From Leucobacter komagatae (lineage in GTDB: Bacteria > Actinomycetota > Actinomycetes > Actinomycetales > Microbacteriaceae): a DNA stretch of 64,000 nt. Numbering within the stretch: the stretch's first letter is position 1; every line of letters starts with the position of its first letter. Of the stretch, positions 38,596-48,153 are shown one piece after another. The DNA lies in NCBI RefSeq assembly GCF_006716085.1, contig NZ_VFON01000001.1, forward strand, positions 2,108,001 to 2,172,000, given 5' to 3'. A program made the position numbers and the translations under genes. A model generated the notes under the pieces. That model saw only the letters and a list, made by a program, of their open reading frames with translations, searched no databases and was not told where the DNA came from.

Positions 38596-38934
38596 CTATT
38601 CGACCGATATCGGCCAAAGCAGCTCCGTCCCGTCGGGTTCAAACCAGCGCAGCACGAGCATGGCGTCGCGCGCTGCCGAGGCCTCCTCAGCCTGCGCGCC
38701 ACGCACCGCGACCCGGATGCGCTCGCCGGGGTGCACGGCCCGCGGAAGCGACAGCCCGAGCATGCCTGCTCCCGCGAGGGCAAACCTCACCGAGTGCGCG
38801 GTCTCACTCCCCCGGTGCTCGATCTCGATGACCCCGAGCGCGCGGCGGACAACGCTCCACGGCACCGGCACCGGCGGCGCCGGCCCAGGCGGGCGCTCCG
38901 GCACGCTTCGCGTGCTGAGTCGGAATAGAGACAT
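38596..38934 (-). CDS. Hypothetical protein
   Basis: 112 residues from MSLFRLSTR. No signal peptide; a beta-rich pattern (VIEIEHRGSETAHSVRFALAG, GERIRVAVRGAQ) that could form a small immunoglobulin-like or PilZ-like sandwich, but no family is recognised. Its strong third-position GC and clear start support it as real. Function unknown. Confidence 0.55.
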   Translation of the reverse strand: MSLFRLSTRSVPERPPGPAPPVPVPWSVVRRALGVIEIEHRGSETAHSVRFALAGAGMLGLSLPRAVHPGERIRVAVRGAQAEEASAARDAMLVLRWFEPDGTELLWPISVE

Positions 38935-39046
38935 GCCGTGACCATACCCGCGACCTCCGACAGAGCAACAGCTGGCGCAAGAAGACGCAGGCAGACCAAC
39001 CAGGCAATCAACCAGCCAGAGCCCACGCAGCCAGCCAGAGCCCCCC

Positions 39047-39505
39047 TTACACGTGGTGGTAGGGCCGCCCCGCCGCGATCTCCTGCGCCCGGTAGAGCTG
39101 CTCAGCGAGCACGAGCCGCACGAGCTGGTGCGGGAAGACGAGCTGTGACAGGCTCCACACGAACTGGGCGCGGGAGCGCACGCTGTCGTCAACCCCGTAC
39201 GCCCCGCCGATCACGACAACGATCTGCTTGCCTGCGTCAAACGCGCCCTGGATCCGGGCCGCGAGCGCCGGGGAGTCAACGTTCGCGCCGCGCTCATCGA
39301 GCAGCACGAGAAACGCGTCGCGCTCCACCCGCTGCAGAATGCGCTCGGACTCCTCGGCCCGCGCCGCCTCGCCCTCGCGCGCCGAGTGCGGGAGCAGCTG
39401 CCACGAAACGTCAAACGGCTTCCGTAGCCGCTTCTCGTACCTGTCGATGCCCTCCTTCACCCAGCTCTCGTGTTTCTTACCGACGGCGAGCACTTTGACG
39501 CTCAA
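39047..39505 (-). CDS. rlmH: 23S rRNA (pseudouridine(1915)-N3)-methyltransferase
   Basis: 152 residues, exactly family size. SPOUT knot motifs FVLLDERGANVDSPALA-type loop, VVIGGAYGVDDSVR and the terminal EQLYRAQEIAAGRPYHH identify RlmH, which methylates pseudouridine 1915 in helix 69 of 23S rRNA. Its ATG overlaps the stop of the upstream aminotransferase gene (ATGA), so the two are translationally coupled. Confidence 0.93.
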   Translation of the reverse strand: MSVKVLAVGKKHESWVKEGIDRYEKRLRKPFDVSWQLLPHSAREGEAARAEESERILQRVERDAFLVLLDERGANVDSPALAARIQGAFDAGKQIVVVIGGAYGVDDSVRSRAQFVWSLSQLVFPHQLVRLVLAEQLYRAQEIAAGRPYHHV

Positions 39506-40731
39506 TGCACGCGCACCGTGTCGAGGTACTCGGCGATTCGCCCGATGGCTTCCTCAAGCACCGTTACCTCGGGCAGGGTCACGAACCTGAGGTGGTCCGG
39601 GGTCGGCAGGTTGAACCCACGGCCGTTCGTCACGAGCACCCGCGTGGCGCGGAGCAGGTCTATGACGAACGCCTGGTCGTCCGCAATCGGGTAGCGCTCG
39701 GGGTCGAGGCGCGGGAAGAGGTACATGGCGCCGCCGGGGAGCTCGCAGCTCACACCTGGGATCTCGGTGAGCAGGCGGTGAGCGACATTGCGCTGCTCGA
39801 GCAGCCTTCCGCCGGGGGCGCACAGCGCGTCGATGGACGACTCGATCTCAAGCGCGACCGGGATCGCGTACTGCGCGGGCGCGTTCGAGCACATGCGCAT
39901 GTTCGCGAGCAGGGTGAGCCCCTCAAGGAAGTCGGCGGCGAGTTCCCTGTCACCAGATGCGATCACCCAACCGGCGCGGTATCCGGCGACGCGCTGCGCC
40001 TTCGACAGCCCGCTGAACGTCAGACAGAGCGTCTCGGTGACGTGCAGCGCGGCGTGCTCGTGGGTCGCGCCGTCGTAGAGGATCCGGTCGTAGATCTCGT
40101 CGGCCATGAGCACGAGCCCGTGCCGCTCGGCGAGGGCGGCGAACCCGCGCACGAGCTCGGGCGAGTACACGGCGCCCGTCGGGTTGTTCGGGTTGATGAG
40201 CACGATGCCCTTGGTCTGCGGGGTGACGAGCGCCTCGATCTCGGCGAGGTTCGGCATCCACCCGTTCGCCTCGTCACACGGGTAGTGAACCGCGCGACCG
40301 CCCTGCAGCGTCACCTGCGCCGTCCACAGCGGGTAGTCGGGCGCGGGGACGAGGATCTCGTCGCCCCGGCTCACGAGCGCCTGCAGCACGAGCGAAATGA
40401 GCTCGCTCACGCCGTTACCGAGGTAGACGTCGTCGGGGCTCACGTTCGCGACGCCGAGCGTCGCGTAGTGGCTCGCGACCGCTTCGCGGGCGGGGAGGAT
40501 CCCGCGGGAATCCGTGTACCCCTGCGCGTGCGGGAGCGCGGACCGGAGCGCTTCGACGATTTCGGGCGGCGCCTCGAACCCGAACGGCGCGGGATTGCCG
40601 ATGTTGAGTTTGAGGATCTGTTCGCCGCCGCGTTCGAGCCGCTCCGCTTCCTGGAGGATCGGCCCGCGCACGTCGTAGCGTACGCCGGCGAGCTTGCTGG
40701 ACTGAGTAATCTGACGCGTCTTCGGGCTCAC
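39502..40731 (-). CDS. Alanine aminotransferase AlaA-like (class I PLP aminotransferase)
   Basis: 409 residues. N-terminal RYDVRGPILQEAERLE, substrate-side NPNNPTGAVY, the ADEIYDRILYDG loop and the PLP lysine in SGLSKAQRVAGYRAGW match the actinobacterial AlaA group (pyruvate/glutamate-alanine exchange). GTG start. Coupled to rlmH downstream. Confidence 0.88.
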   Translation of the reverse strand: MSPKTRQITQSSKLAGVRYDVRGPILQEAERLERGGEQILKLNIGNPAPFGFEAPPEIVEALRSALPHAQGYTDSRGILPAREAVASHYATLGVANVSPDDVYLGNGVSELISLVLQALVSRGDEILVPAPDYPLWTAQVTLQGGRAVHYPCDEANGWMPNLAEIEALVTPQTKGIVLINPNNPTGAVYSPELVRGFAALAERHGLVLMADEIYDRILYDGATHEHAALHVTETLCLTFSGLSKAQRVAGYRAGWVIASGDRELAADFLEGLTLLANMRMCSNAPAQYAIPVALEIESSIDALCAPGGRLLEQRNVAHRLLTEIPGVSCELPGGAMYLFPRLDPERYPIADDQAFVIDLLRATRVLVTNGRGFNLPTPDHLRFVTLPEVTVLEEAIGRIAEYLDTVRVH

Positions 40732-40758
40732 GGGCCGAGTTTACTCCCGTCGCGGGGG

Positions 40759-41619
40759 TTACCGCGCAGCTGTGAGCGTGATGTCGCCGAGGTCGACCTG
40801 CGCTGAGATCCGGTTCGGTGCACCGGGCATCGTCCGCAAACGGTTCTCGATACTGCCGGCGCCGCCGCGGGAGGTGACGTCGTAGACCCCATCGGGCACC
40901 TCGAGGTCGATCGAACCCGCGCTGACGGTGAGCGCCACGTCTGCCGGAGCGTTTCCGGTGAGGCTCATCTCGAGCTCCCCGAGCGCGACGTCTGCCTTGA
41001 GCGTCCTCACTCCGTCGAGCTCACCATCGATTGAGCCGACGCCGATCGTCGCGCTCACGCTCTGCGCAGAGCCCGAAAGGGTCGCCTCGCCGGCGTCGAC
41101 CTGTACAGCGAGGTCGCCAAAGTCGCCCGCCGCCCGCACCTCGCCGACCCCGACGCGGATGTTCGCGTCGAGCTGGCGATCCGCGAGCGCGTTCGGCAGC
41201 GTGAGCGTCGCCGAGACGTGCTGGCCGCGCGTGCTCGGGCAGACGCCGAAGAAGCAGAAGCCCGAGCTGTCGATCTTCGGGGCGCGAACGGTGATCTCGT
41301 CGCCGTCGCGGCCGAGCTCCCACCTGTCAGCGGAGCCGCCGCGTGCGACGAGCGTCGCGTCTTGAACGTCGCCAAAGGCAAGGGTGAGCTCAGCGACCCC
41401 GATGTTGAGGTCGACCCCGGTCACGCCCGCCGTATCAACGGTTCCCCCGCCCTCGACTTGCGACGCCACGGCACGCTGCGACGAGATGGCCATGCCGAAG
41501 GCCGCCGAGGCGCCGACCCCGAGCAAGACCACGCCGCCGACGACGGCTGTGACGATTCCGACGGTGCCGATCCCGCGCTTCCCTGTGCCCGGCCCGGTGG
41601 GTGTCTGCTGCGTGCTCAT
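40759..41619 (-). CDS. LiaF-like/DUF4097 membrane-anchored protein
   Basis: 286 residues. A single N-terminal membrane helix (about 20-42) is followed by a beta-helical extracytoplasmic region with repeated short strands (VDLNIGVAELTLAF, VGVGEVRAAGDFG, VDLGDITLTAA), as in DUF4097/LiaF C-terminal domains. It overlaps the response regulator gene by 4 bases, forming a LiaF-R-S-like set that probably senses envelope stress. Confidence 0.75.
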   Translation of the reverse strand: MSTQQTPTGPGTGKRGIGTVGIVTAVVGGVVLLGVGASAAFGMAISSQRAVASQVEGGGTVDTAGVTGVDLNIGVAELTLAFGDVQDATLVARGGSADRWELGRDGDEITVRAPKIDSSGFCFFGVCPSTRGQHVSATLTLPNALADRQLDANIRVGVGEVRAAGDFGDLAVQVDAGEATLSGSAQSVSATIGVGSIDGELDGVRTLKADVALGELEMSLTGNAPADVALTVSAGSIDLEVPDGVYDVTSRGGAGSIENRLRTMPGAPNRISAQVDLGDITLTAAR

Positions 41620-42326
41620 GATGTGAATCCTGTCTGTCGTGTCTGCGGTGCCTGTTGGGCGTCGGGGGCCGCTGCGGCGCCCGCGCTCTGGATGTGGGCG
41701 ATCGCGGCGAGCACCCGGCGGTTGCCCGACTCGTCTTGGTCTAGTTCGAGCTTTTGGAAGATCGCGGTGATGTGCTTTTCGACGCTCGCTTCCGAGAGGA
41801 AGAGCTGGGCGGCGATCGCCTGGTTCGACCTGCCCTCGGCGAGCACCGCGAGCACGGTGCGCTCGCGGGCGGTGAGCCGGTCCATCCTCGCGTCCTTGCC
41901 GCGCCGCGTGAGCAGCTGTGCGACGACCTCCGGGTCGAGCACCGTCGCGCCGCCCGCGATCCGGCCGACAGCCTCCACGAACTCGGCGACGTCGGCAACG
42001 CGGTCTTTCAGGAGGTACCCGAACGCGCCGCCCTGGCCCGAGATGAGCTCGCTCGCGTACCGCTCCTCGACGTACTGCGAGAGCACGAGCACCGGCAGCT
42101 GCGGGTGCCTGGCGCGAAGATCGAGCGCGAGCCTGATGCCCTCGTCGGTAAACGTCGGCGGCATGCGCACGTCGAGGATGCAGAGGTCTGGGCGATCCTG
42201 CTCGACGGCCTCGGCGACGCCGGCGGTGTCAGCGAAAGCGCCCGACACCTCGTGCCCGGAGTGCTCAAGGAGGCGCACGAGGCCTTCGCGGAGCAGCACC
42301 GAGTCTTCACAGATCAGGATGCGCAC
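41616..42326 (-). CDS. LuxR-family (NarL-type) response regulator
   Basis: 236 residues. Receiver domain with phospho-acceptor Asp in LCILDVRMPP (about 53) and Lys in YLLKDRVAD; C-terminal LuxR helix-turn-helix LTARERTVLAVLAEGRSNQAIAA. GTG start overlaps the kinase gene by 13 bases. It should be phosphorylated by that kinase and act on envelope genes, including its own operon. Confidence 0.9.
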   Translation of the reverse strand: MRILICEDSVLLREGLVRLLEHSGHEVSGAFADTAGVAEAVEQDRPDLCILDVRMPPTFTDEGIRLALDLRARHPQLPVLVLSQYVEERYASELISGQGGAFGYLLKDRVADVAEFVEAVGRIAGGATVLDPEVVAQLLTRRGKDARMDRLTARERTVLAVLAEGRSNQAIAAQLFLSEASVEKHITAIFQKLELDQDESGNRRVLAAIAHIQSAGAAAAPDAQQAPQTRQTGFTS

Positions 42327-43789
42327 GGGACACTCACCTCCAGCGACGTCGGGCCGCCGAGCGGGCTGTCGAGGCGGAAAGTGCCACCAGCCGCGAGCAC
42401 CCGGTTCGTGATGCCGTCGAGGCCACCGCCCGGAACGACGCGGGCTCCGCCAACGCCGTTGTCCTCGACGCGGGCCCAGAGCGTCCCGCCGTCACGCAGC
42501 CGCACGGTGACCCGCGCCTCGCTCGCGCGCGAGTGCTTCGCGGCGTTCGTGAGCGACTCTGCGATGACGAAGTACACGGCCGTCTCGGCCTCGCGGCTGC
42601 AGCGCCCCTCGAGGCGCACGTCGAGCGAGACGGGAACGTGGGATCGGCCGGCGAGTGCCGACAGCGCCGCGTCGAGACCGCGGTCTTCGAGTACCGACGG
42701 GTGGATGCCTCGCGCGAGCTGCCGCAGCTCGGTGATCGCGGCCTTCGTCGACGTGTGCGCCTCAGAGATGAGCGCCTTCGCCCCCTCGGGGTCGGAATCG
42801 ATCTGCTGCTGCGCGAGGCCGAGCGTCATGCCAACAGACACAAGCCGCGGTTGCACGCCGTCGTGCAGGTCGCGCTCGAGGCGCGTCCGCTCGACGTCGG
42901 CTGCCCTGACCGCGCCGACGCGCTGCTGCTCGGAAAGCCTCGCCGCCTCCTGCAGCTGCTGGGCCTGGTCTGCCTCGGCGCCCGCCCGGGCGATCCAGAC
43001 GGTCAGCACGCGGTGCAGCAGGGCGAGCCCCACCATCGACGCGGCGCAGAGGATCGCGACGAGCGCGAACGCGAACCACGGCAGCTCGGTGATGAACGGC
43101 GCGAGCAGCAGCCCGGTGTTCGGGTGGTAGGCGACGTTGCCGCCCGTGAGTTTGAGGATCGCGGCAGCCGCGCCCCACACGAGGTTTTGTGCGCAGATAA
43201 GGAAGAACAGGCCGAGGAACGTCGCGACCGTGAAGCTCGCGATCGACTGCCACATGCGGCCGTCGCCGAGCTGCGCCCACATCATGCGGAGGAACCCGGC
43301 AAACCCGGGGGTGCGCTGCGGGACTGCGCGGAGCGCTGGGATACCGAGGCGGTACAGCCCGTCGACCCGCTCAGTCTCGAACCACGCGGTGCCGAACAGC
43401 ACGTAGACGAGGGCGACCAAAAACAGGAGGCCGATACCGAACACGAGGGTGAGCCCGAGCCCGAGCCCGAGGAGCGCGAAGGCCGACACGAAGAACGCCC
43501 AGCCGAGCAAGCCGAGTGCCGCGAGGTGCAGCATCGTGAGGGCGATGCGCCGGGGCGGGCGGGCCTGGGTTTGCTGGGTCTGCGGGGCCTGGGCCTGCGG
43601 GGCCTGGGCCTGCGGGGCCTGGGCCTGCGGGGCCTGGGCCTGCGGGGCCTGGGCCTGCGGGGCCTGCATGGTTTGCTGGGTTTGCGGGGGCTGTGCCTGC
43701 GGGGCCTGCTGGGTATGCGGGGGCTGTGCCGCCTGCGGATATCCCGCGGTGGGGGCCGTAGGGGCGCCTGCCCACTTTTCGCTGCTCAT
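42314..43789 (-). CDS. Sensor histidine kinase (NarL/LiaS type) with Pro/Gln/Ala repeat N-terminus
   Basis: 491 residues. A disordered PQAQA-repeat N-terminus (about 20-75), 4-6 membrane helices (about 85-260), a HisKA_3 dimerisation helix with RDLHDGVQPRL (His-phosphate site) and a HATPase domain (NAAKHSRA, VEDNGVGGA). It pairs with the response regulator. Only the membrane region can sense, since no extracellular loop of size is present, as in LiaS-like intramembrane sensors. Confidence 0.88.
   Translation of the reverse strand: MSSEKWAGAPTAPTAGYPQAAQPPHTQQAPQAQPPQTQQTMQAPQAQAPQAQAPQAQAPQAQAPQAQAPQTQQTQARPPRRIALTMLHLAALGLLGWAFFVSAFALLGLGLGLTLVFGIGLLFLVALVYVLFGTAWFETERVDGLYRLGIPALRAVPQRTPGFAGFLRMMWAQLGDGRMWQSIASFTVATFLGLFFLICAQNLVWGAAAAILKLTGGNVAYHPNTGLLLAPFITELPWFAFALVAILCAASMVGLALLHRVLTVWIARAGAEADQAQQLQEAARLSEQQRVGAVRAADVERTRLERDLHDGVQPRLVSVGMTLGLAQQQIDSDPEGAKALISEAHTSTKAAITELRQLARGIHPSVLEDRGLDAALSALAGRSHVPVSLDVRLEGRCSREAETAVYFVIAESLTNAAKHSRASEARVTVRLRDGGTLWARVEDNGVGGARVVPGGGLDGITNRVLAAGGTFRLDSPLGGPTSLEVSVPCAS
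43581..43665 (-). repeat. 15-bp tandem repeat encoding PQAQA units
   Basis: Five full copies and a partial sixth of TGCGGGGCCTGGGCC (plus-strand reading) encode repeated PQAQA in the cytoplasmic N-terminus of the histidine kinase. The units are identical at DNA level, pointing to recent expansion. Confidence 0.9.
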
Positions 43790-44046
43790 GCTTCTACGTT
43801 AGAGCGCTGGCGCGCGCTCCCCTACCCCGCTGGCCGGAGAACTCTTTTCGGGTTTTCCCTACCCTCGCCCCGACCCTTCCCTCTTCCCAACCCACCCCGA
43901 TTTCTCCAATGCACGCCAATTACCGCGTGAGTTTGGCGTGTTTGCGAGAAATTGAGGTGGCACGGCGGGTGGCGGCGAGCTGGAACGGCGGGTAACCGCC
44001 GGGCGGCGCAACCCAAGGCGGCCCGGCGCCAGCCGCCCGCCCAGCC

Positions 44047-45921
44047 TCAGCTCTGCTGCGCGTAGAGCTCCGCGTACGCCCCGCCCAGCGCGAGGAGCTC
44101 CTGGTGGGTGCCCTGCTCGAGGATGCGGCCCGCCCCCAGCACGAAGATCCGATCGGCGCCCTCAACGGTCGAGAGCCGGTGCGCAATCGCCACGGTGGTG
44201 CGCCCCTCGCGCGCGTCATCGAGGGCACGCTGCACGATGCGTTCGTTGACGGTGTCGAGCGCGCTCGTGGCCTCATCGAGCACGAGCACCCGCGGGTTCT
44301 TCAAGAGCACGCGCGCGATCGCGATGCGCTGCTTCTCGCCGCCCGATAGCCGGTACCCGCGCTCGCCGACGATCGTGTCGTAGCCCTCGGCGAACGACTC
44401 GATCGTCTCGTGGATGTTCGCGAGCTTCGCGGCGGCGGCGACCTCCTCGTCGGTGGCGTCGGGCTTCGCATACCGCAGGTTGTCTGCGATCGAGGCGTGG
44501 AAGAGGTACGGCTCCTGCGTGACGACGCCGACGCGGTCCATGAGCGCCTCTTGCTTCAGGGAGCGCACGTCGTCACCGCCGTAGGTCACGGCACCGCCGG
44601 TCACGTCGTACAGGCGCGGGATCAGCGAGCCGATCGTGGTCTTGCCCGACCCCGATGCGCCGACGAACGCGACGAACTCGCCCGGTTCGATGACGAATGA
44701 CACGTGGTCGATCGTCGGCCGATCGTCAGGCCCGGCGTCGGGGTACGCGAACACGACGTCGTCGAAGACGATGCGCCCCGCCCGGCCGGGCTCCTCGGTC
44801 GGCTCGAGCGCGTCGGGCTTGTCGACGATCTGCGGCGTGAGGTCGAGGTACTCGAAGATGCGCGCGAACAGGGCGCTCGAGGTCTGCAGGTCGAGGGCGA
44901 CGCGCATGAGCGCCATAAGCGGGAAGAGCAGGCGCGACTGGATCGTGGTGAACGCGACGATCGTGCCCGCGGTGATGCCCGCGTCGAGGCCCTGGCCGGT
45001 CGCGCGCTCAATGAGCCACCCCGACACGAGGTACACGATCGCGGGCACCGCCGAGAGGAAGACATTCACGAGCGCGAAGAAGACCTGGCCGCTCATCGCC
45101 TGCTTCACCTGCAGCGCGATCTGGTTGCGGTTCTCGCTCGCGTAGCGCTCGGTCTCGGCGCTCTGCCGCGAGTACGTCTTCGCGAGCAGCACGCCCGACA
45201 CTGAGAGCGCCTCCTGCGTGATCGCGGTCATCTCGGAGAGCGACTCCTGCGTCTTCCCCGCGATCCGCGCGCGCACCTGGCCGACGCGGCGCTGCGCGAT
45301 GACGAGCACCGGCATCAGGATGAGCGCGATGATCGTGAGCTTCCAGCTGAGCAGGATCATCGCCACTGCCGCGGCGATCACGGTCACCGTGTTGCCGATC
45401 ACGTTCGAGACCGTGTTCGTCAGCACGTTCGCGACGCCGCCGACGTCGTTCTGCAATCGCGACTGGATGATCCCCGTCTTCGTGCGAGTAAAGAAGCCGA
45501 GCTCCATCGACTGCAGGTGCGAGAACAGCTTCACGCGCAGGTCGCCCATGACCCGGTTGCCGACGCGCGCCGTGAAGTACGTCTGCACGATACCGATGAG
45601 CGCCGAGATCACGAAGACAAGGATCATCGCGCCGACGAGCCAGGCAAGCACCGGCATGTTGGGCCCGCTGCCGTCAACGGGGAACAGGCCGTCATCGAAG
45701 ACGCGCTGGGTGATGAGCGGCGGCATGATGCCGAGCGCCGCGGAGGTCAGCACGAGCACGACGATGACGCTCAGCGGCCCCCGGTACGGCCTGAAGAGCT
45801 CGGCGATCCTGCCGCCAAGGTTTGCGACCTTTGGGGCGGCCTCGTTCAGCTTTCGCTGCGCCGCGAAGTCACCGCCGGATACCCTGCCGCCGCGGCCACC
45901 GCCGCCTCCACCCATGCTCAT
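44047..45921 (-). CDS. ABC exporter, fused permease-ATPase (multidrug/lipid type)
   Basis: 624 residues: six membrane helices (about 50-340) then a nucleotide-binding domain with Walker A GASGSGKTT, signature LSGGEKQRIAIA, Walker B VLVLDEAT and H-loop AIAHRLST. A Gly-rich N-terminus (GGGGGGRGGR) precedes the first helix. A homodimeric exporter, substrate unknown. The 257-base gap upstream of the kinase gene holds no gene or clear hairpin. Confidence 0.88.
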   Translation of the reverse strand: MSMGGGGGGRGGRVSGGDFAAQRKLNEAAPKVANLGGRIAELFRPYRGPLSVIVVLVLTSAALGIMPPLITQRVFDDGLFPVDGSGPNMPVLAWLVGAMILVFVISALIGIVQTYFTARVGNRVMGDLRVKLFSHLQSMELGFFTRTKTGIIQSRLQNDVGGVANVLTNTVSNVIGNTVTVIAAAVAMILLSWKLTIIALILMPVLVIAQRRVGQVRARIAGKTQESLSEMTAITQEALSVSGVLLAKTYSRQSAETERYASENRNQIALQVKQAMSGQVFFALVNVFLSAVPAIVYLVSGWLIERATGQGLDAGITAGTIVAFTTIQSRLLFPLMALMRVALDLQTSSALFARIFEYLDLTPQIVDKPDALEPTEEPGRAGRIVFDDVVFAYPDAGPDDRPTIDHVSFVIEPGEFVAFVGASGSGKTTIGSLIPRLYDVTGGAVTYGGDDVRSLKQEALMDRVGVVTQEPYLFHASIADNLRYAKPDATDEEVAAAAKLANIHETIESFAEGYDTIVGERGYRLSGGEKQRIAIARVLLKNPRVLVLDEATSALDTVNERIVQRALDDAREGRTTVAIAHRLSTVEGADRIFVLGAGRILEQGTHQELLALGGAYAELYAQQS

Positions 45922-46026
45922 GTGTTGAGCGTACCGGCAGGGTGAGACGAACCGCGTGAACTCCCATCAACAAAGTTCTACCGGCGTCGCCCAGGAGCGG
46001 CCGCGGCCCGCCTGAGACGGCCGGGG

Positions 46027-47523
46027 TTACGCCGCCTCGGCGGGATCCTGCACGACGCGCACCGGCCCCGTTCGCGGCGGCCGAGGCGCGAACAGCAGAG
46101 TGAGCGCGGCGCCGAGCGCGATCACGGCGACGGGAAGCAAGAGCGACTGCCCCATCGCGGCGGCGAACCCCTCTTGCGCCTGCGGCGGGAGCTGCCCGCC
46201 AGGCCCGCCCGCGGCGGCCCCCGCGCCAAGCTCGGCGGTGAGGCGCGAGGCCATGAGCGCGGTAATCGACGCTGAGCCCAAGACCGCGCCGACCTGGCGG
46301 CTCGTGTTGTACACGCCGGATCCCGCTCCCGCGAGATCGAGCGGCAGATTGAAGGTCGTGATCGCCGAGAGCGGCCCCCACATGCCCGCGTTCGCGACGC
46401 CGAGAATCGCGCTCGGGATGAGTAGCAGCCAGAGCGGCGTGCCTGGCTTCAGCATCACGAAGTACAGCAGCATGCCCGCGGCGAGGAGCAGCAGCCCCGC
46501 GGTCGCGATGCGGCGCGGGTCGCCGCGGTCGATCAGGATCCCCGCCGGCCGCGCAAGGGCCGCGGAGATAACGGCCATCGGCACGAGCATGAGCGCCGAC
46601 TGCGTCGGCGTGAGCCCGCGCACGAGCTGGAAGAAGAACATGAGCGGCATGCTCATGCTTGTCACCGCGAACCCGACCGTCGTGATCGTCGATGTGCCGA
46701 CGGAGAAGTTGCGGTCGCGGAAGATGCGCAGCGGCAGGAGCGGCTCGCCCTTCTGCGCGTGCTGCCACCAGACGAAGAGCGCGAGGATAACGAGGCCCAC
46801 GCCGATGAGCAGCCAGACCGAGATCGGGCCCCAGATCTGGCCCCAGTCGAAGTTCTCGCCCTCCTGGATGCCGAAGACGACGAGGAACATGCCGGCCGCG
46901 CTCAGCACGACACCGAGCCAGTCGAGCCGGTGCGCGTGCGTCTCGAGCCTGGGCACGTACTTCAGTGCGAGTACGAACGCGACGACGGCGACGGGCACGT
47001 TGATGAAGAAGATCCACTCCCACCCGACGGCGTCGATGAGGAAGCCGCCGAGAATCGGCCCGACGAGCGTCGCGACGCCCGCGGTGATGCCCCAGACCGC
47101 CATTGCCTGGCCGCGCTCGCGAGGCGCGAAGATGCGGGTGATGACCGACATCGTCTGCGGCGTCATGAGCGCGGCGCCGAAGCCCTGGAAGACTCGGGCG
47201 ACGACGAGCGCCTCAATCGTGGGTGACAGCCCGCACGCGAGCGATGAGAGCGCGAAGACGGTGAGGCCCACGAGGTAGACGCGGCGCGGGCCGAACCTGT
47301 CGCCGAGCCTGCCGGTGATGAGCAGCGGGACCGCGTAGGCGAGCAGGTAGGCGCTCGTCGCCCACAGCGTCGCCGTCATATCGGTATTGAGGCTCTCCAT
47401 GATCGTCGGATTCGCGACCGACACGATCGTTGTGTCGATGAGGATCATGAAGAATCCAAGGACGAGCGTCCACAGCGCCGCCCACGGGCGGATCTCTGAT
47501 GGATCGGTGAAGTTCTTACGCAC
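46027..47523 (-). CDS. DHA2-family (EmrB/QacA) drug:H+ antiporter
   Basis: 498 residues with 14 predicted membrane segments. The motif LDTTIVSVANPTI-like start (ILIDTTIVSVANPTIMESL), the loop GRLGDRFGPRRVYL and the antiporter motif C region GPILGGFLIDAVGWEWIF are typical DHA2. It exports drugs or cations. GTG start. A single gene upstream of hup, separated by a terminator. Confidence 0.87.
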   Translation of the reverse strand: MRKNFTDPSEIRPWAALWTLVLGFFMILIDTTIVSVANPTIMESLNTDMTATLWATSAYLLAYAVPLLITGRLGDRFGPRRVYLVGLTVFALSSLACGLSPTIEALVVARVFQGFGAALMTPQTMSVITRIFAPRERGQAMAVWGITAGVATLVGPILGGFLIDAVGWEWIFFINVPVAVVAFVLALKYVPRLETHAHRLDWLGVVLSAAGMFLVVFGIQEGENFDWGQIWGPISVWLLIGVGLVILALFVWWQHAQKGEPLLPLRIFRDRNFSVGTSTITTVGFAVTSMSMPLMFFFQLVRGLTPTQSALMLVPMAVISAALARPAGILIDRGDPRRIATAGLLLLAAGMLLYFVMLKPGTPLWLLLIPSAILGVANAGMWGPLSAITTFNLPLDLAGAGSGVYNTSRQVGAVLGSASITALMASRLTAELGAGAAAGGPGGQLPPQAQEGFAAAMGQSLLLPVAVIALGAALTLLFAPRPPRTGPVRVVQDPAEAA

Positions 47524-47551
47524 CGCACCAGCTTACGCCTCGGAAAAACAG

Positions 47552-47589
47552 CGAACCCCCGGTGCGGCAAGAGCCGCACCGGGGGTTCG
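47552..47589 (-). terminator. Intrinsic terminator of the HU gene
   Basis: A perfect 17-bp stem (CGAACCCCCGGTGCGGC, loop AAGA) 13 bases past the HU stop. On the minus strand it is followed by TGTTTTTCC, a classical T-tract. Confidence 0.92.
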
Positions 47590-47602
47590 ATGAAAGCGAA
47601 AG

Positions 47603-47881
47603 CTACTTCACGGCAGCCTTGAGCTTCGAGCCAACCGACACCTTGACGCGCTTGCCAGCGGGGATGTCGATGGTCTCGCCGGTGCGCGGGTTGCGGCCGG
47701 TGCGAGCAGCGGTGGTTGCGGTCTCGAACGAGAGCCAGCCGGGGATCGAAACCTTCTCGCCTGCAGCGACGGTCTCGGAAACAGCCGCGAACAGGCCGTC
47801 GAGAACGTTCGAAACAGCTGCCTGGCTCTGGCCAGTCTCAGCGGCGATCTTTGCAACGAGCTCAGTCTTGTTGAGTGCCAT
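47603..47881 (-). CDS. HU-family DNA-binding protein
   Basis: 92 residues: MALNKTELVAKIAAETGQSQ at the start and the beta-arm signature GRNPRTGETIDIPAGKRVK. A nucleoid-bending dimer. It lacks the long Lys/Ala-rich C-terminal tail found in mycobacterial and some actinobacterial HU proteins. Terminated by a strong hairpin. Confidence 0.93.
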   Translation of the reverse strand: MALNKTELVAKIAAETGQSQAAVSNVLDGLFAAVSETVAAGEKVSIPGWLSFETATTAARTGRNPRTGETIDIPAGKRVKVSVGSKLKAAVK

Positions 47882-48075
47882 GTTGTGTCCTTTCAGGGCG
47901 GTGACCGTTGGCCTGCCGGCCCCTGATCTATTCGGGGTGTCACCTCCGCTAGAGAGGTTCCGATCAGTTTGATCGGTATGAATCTACCCTACGTTTCCCA
48001 AAAAGCGGCGCGATTACGCGGATTTCTTCGGACCGCGTGTCATATTCGCTCTCGGTGAACACCGTCGGGCAGACG

Positions 48076-48122
48076 CGAAGAGGGGCGGGACGATCCCGAA
48101 AGATCGATCCCGCCCCTCTTCG
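48076..48122 (-). terminator. Terminator of the rpmB-rpmG-rpsN operon
   Basis: A perfect 15-bp stem (CGAAGAGGGGCGGGA, 48076-48090, with 48108-48122) with a 17-base loop that itself contains a short GATC/GATC pairing, about 30 bases after the rpsN stop. Confidence 0.8.
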
Positions 48123-48153
48123 AAAGCGGTGCTACTGGGCTACCAGCGGCTGC

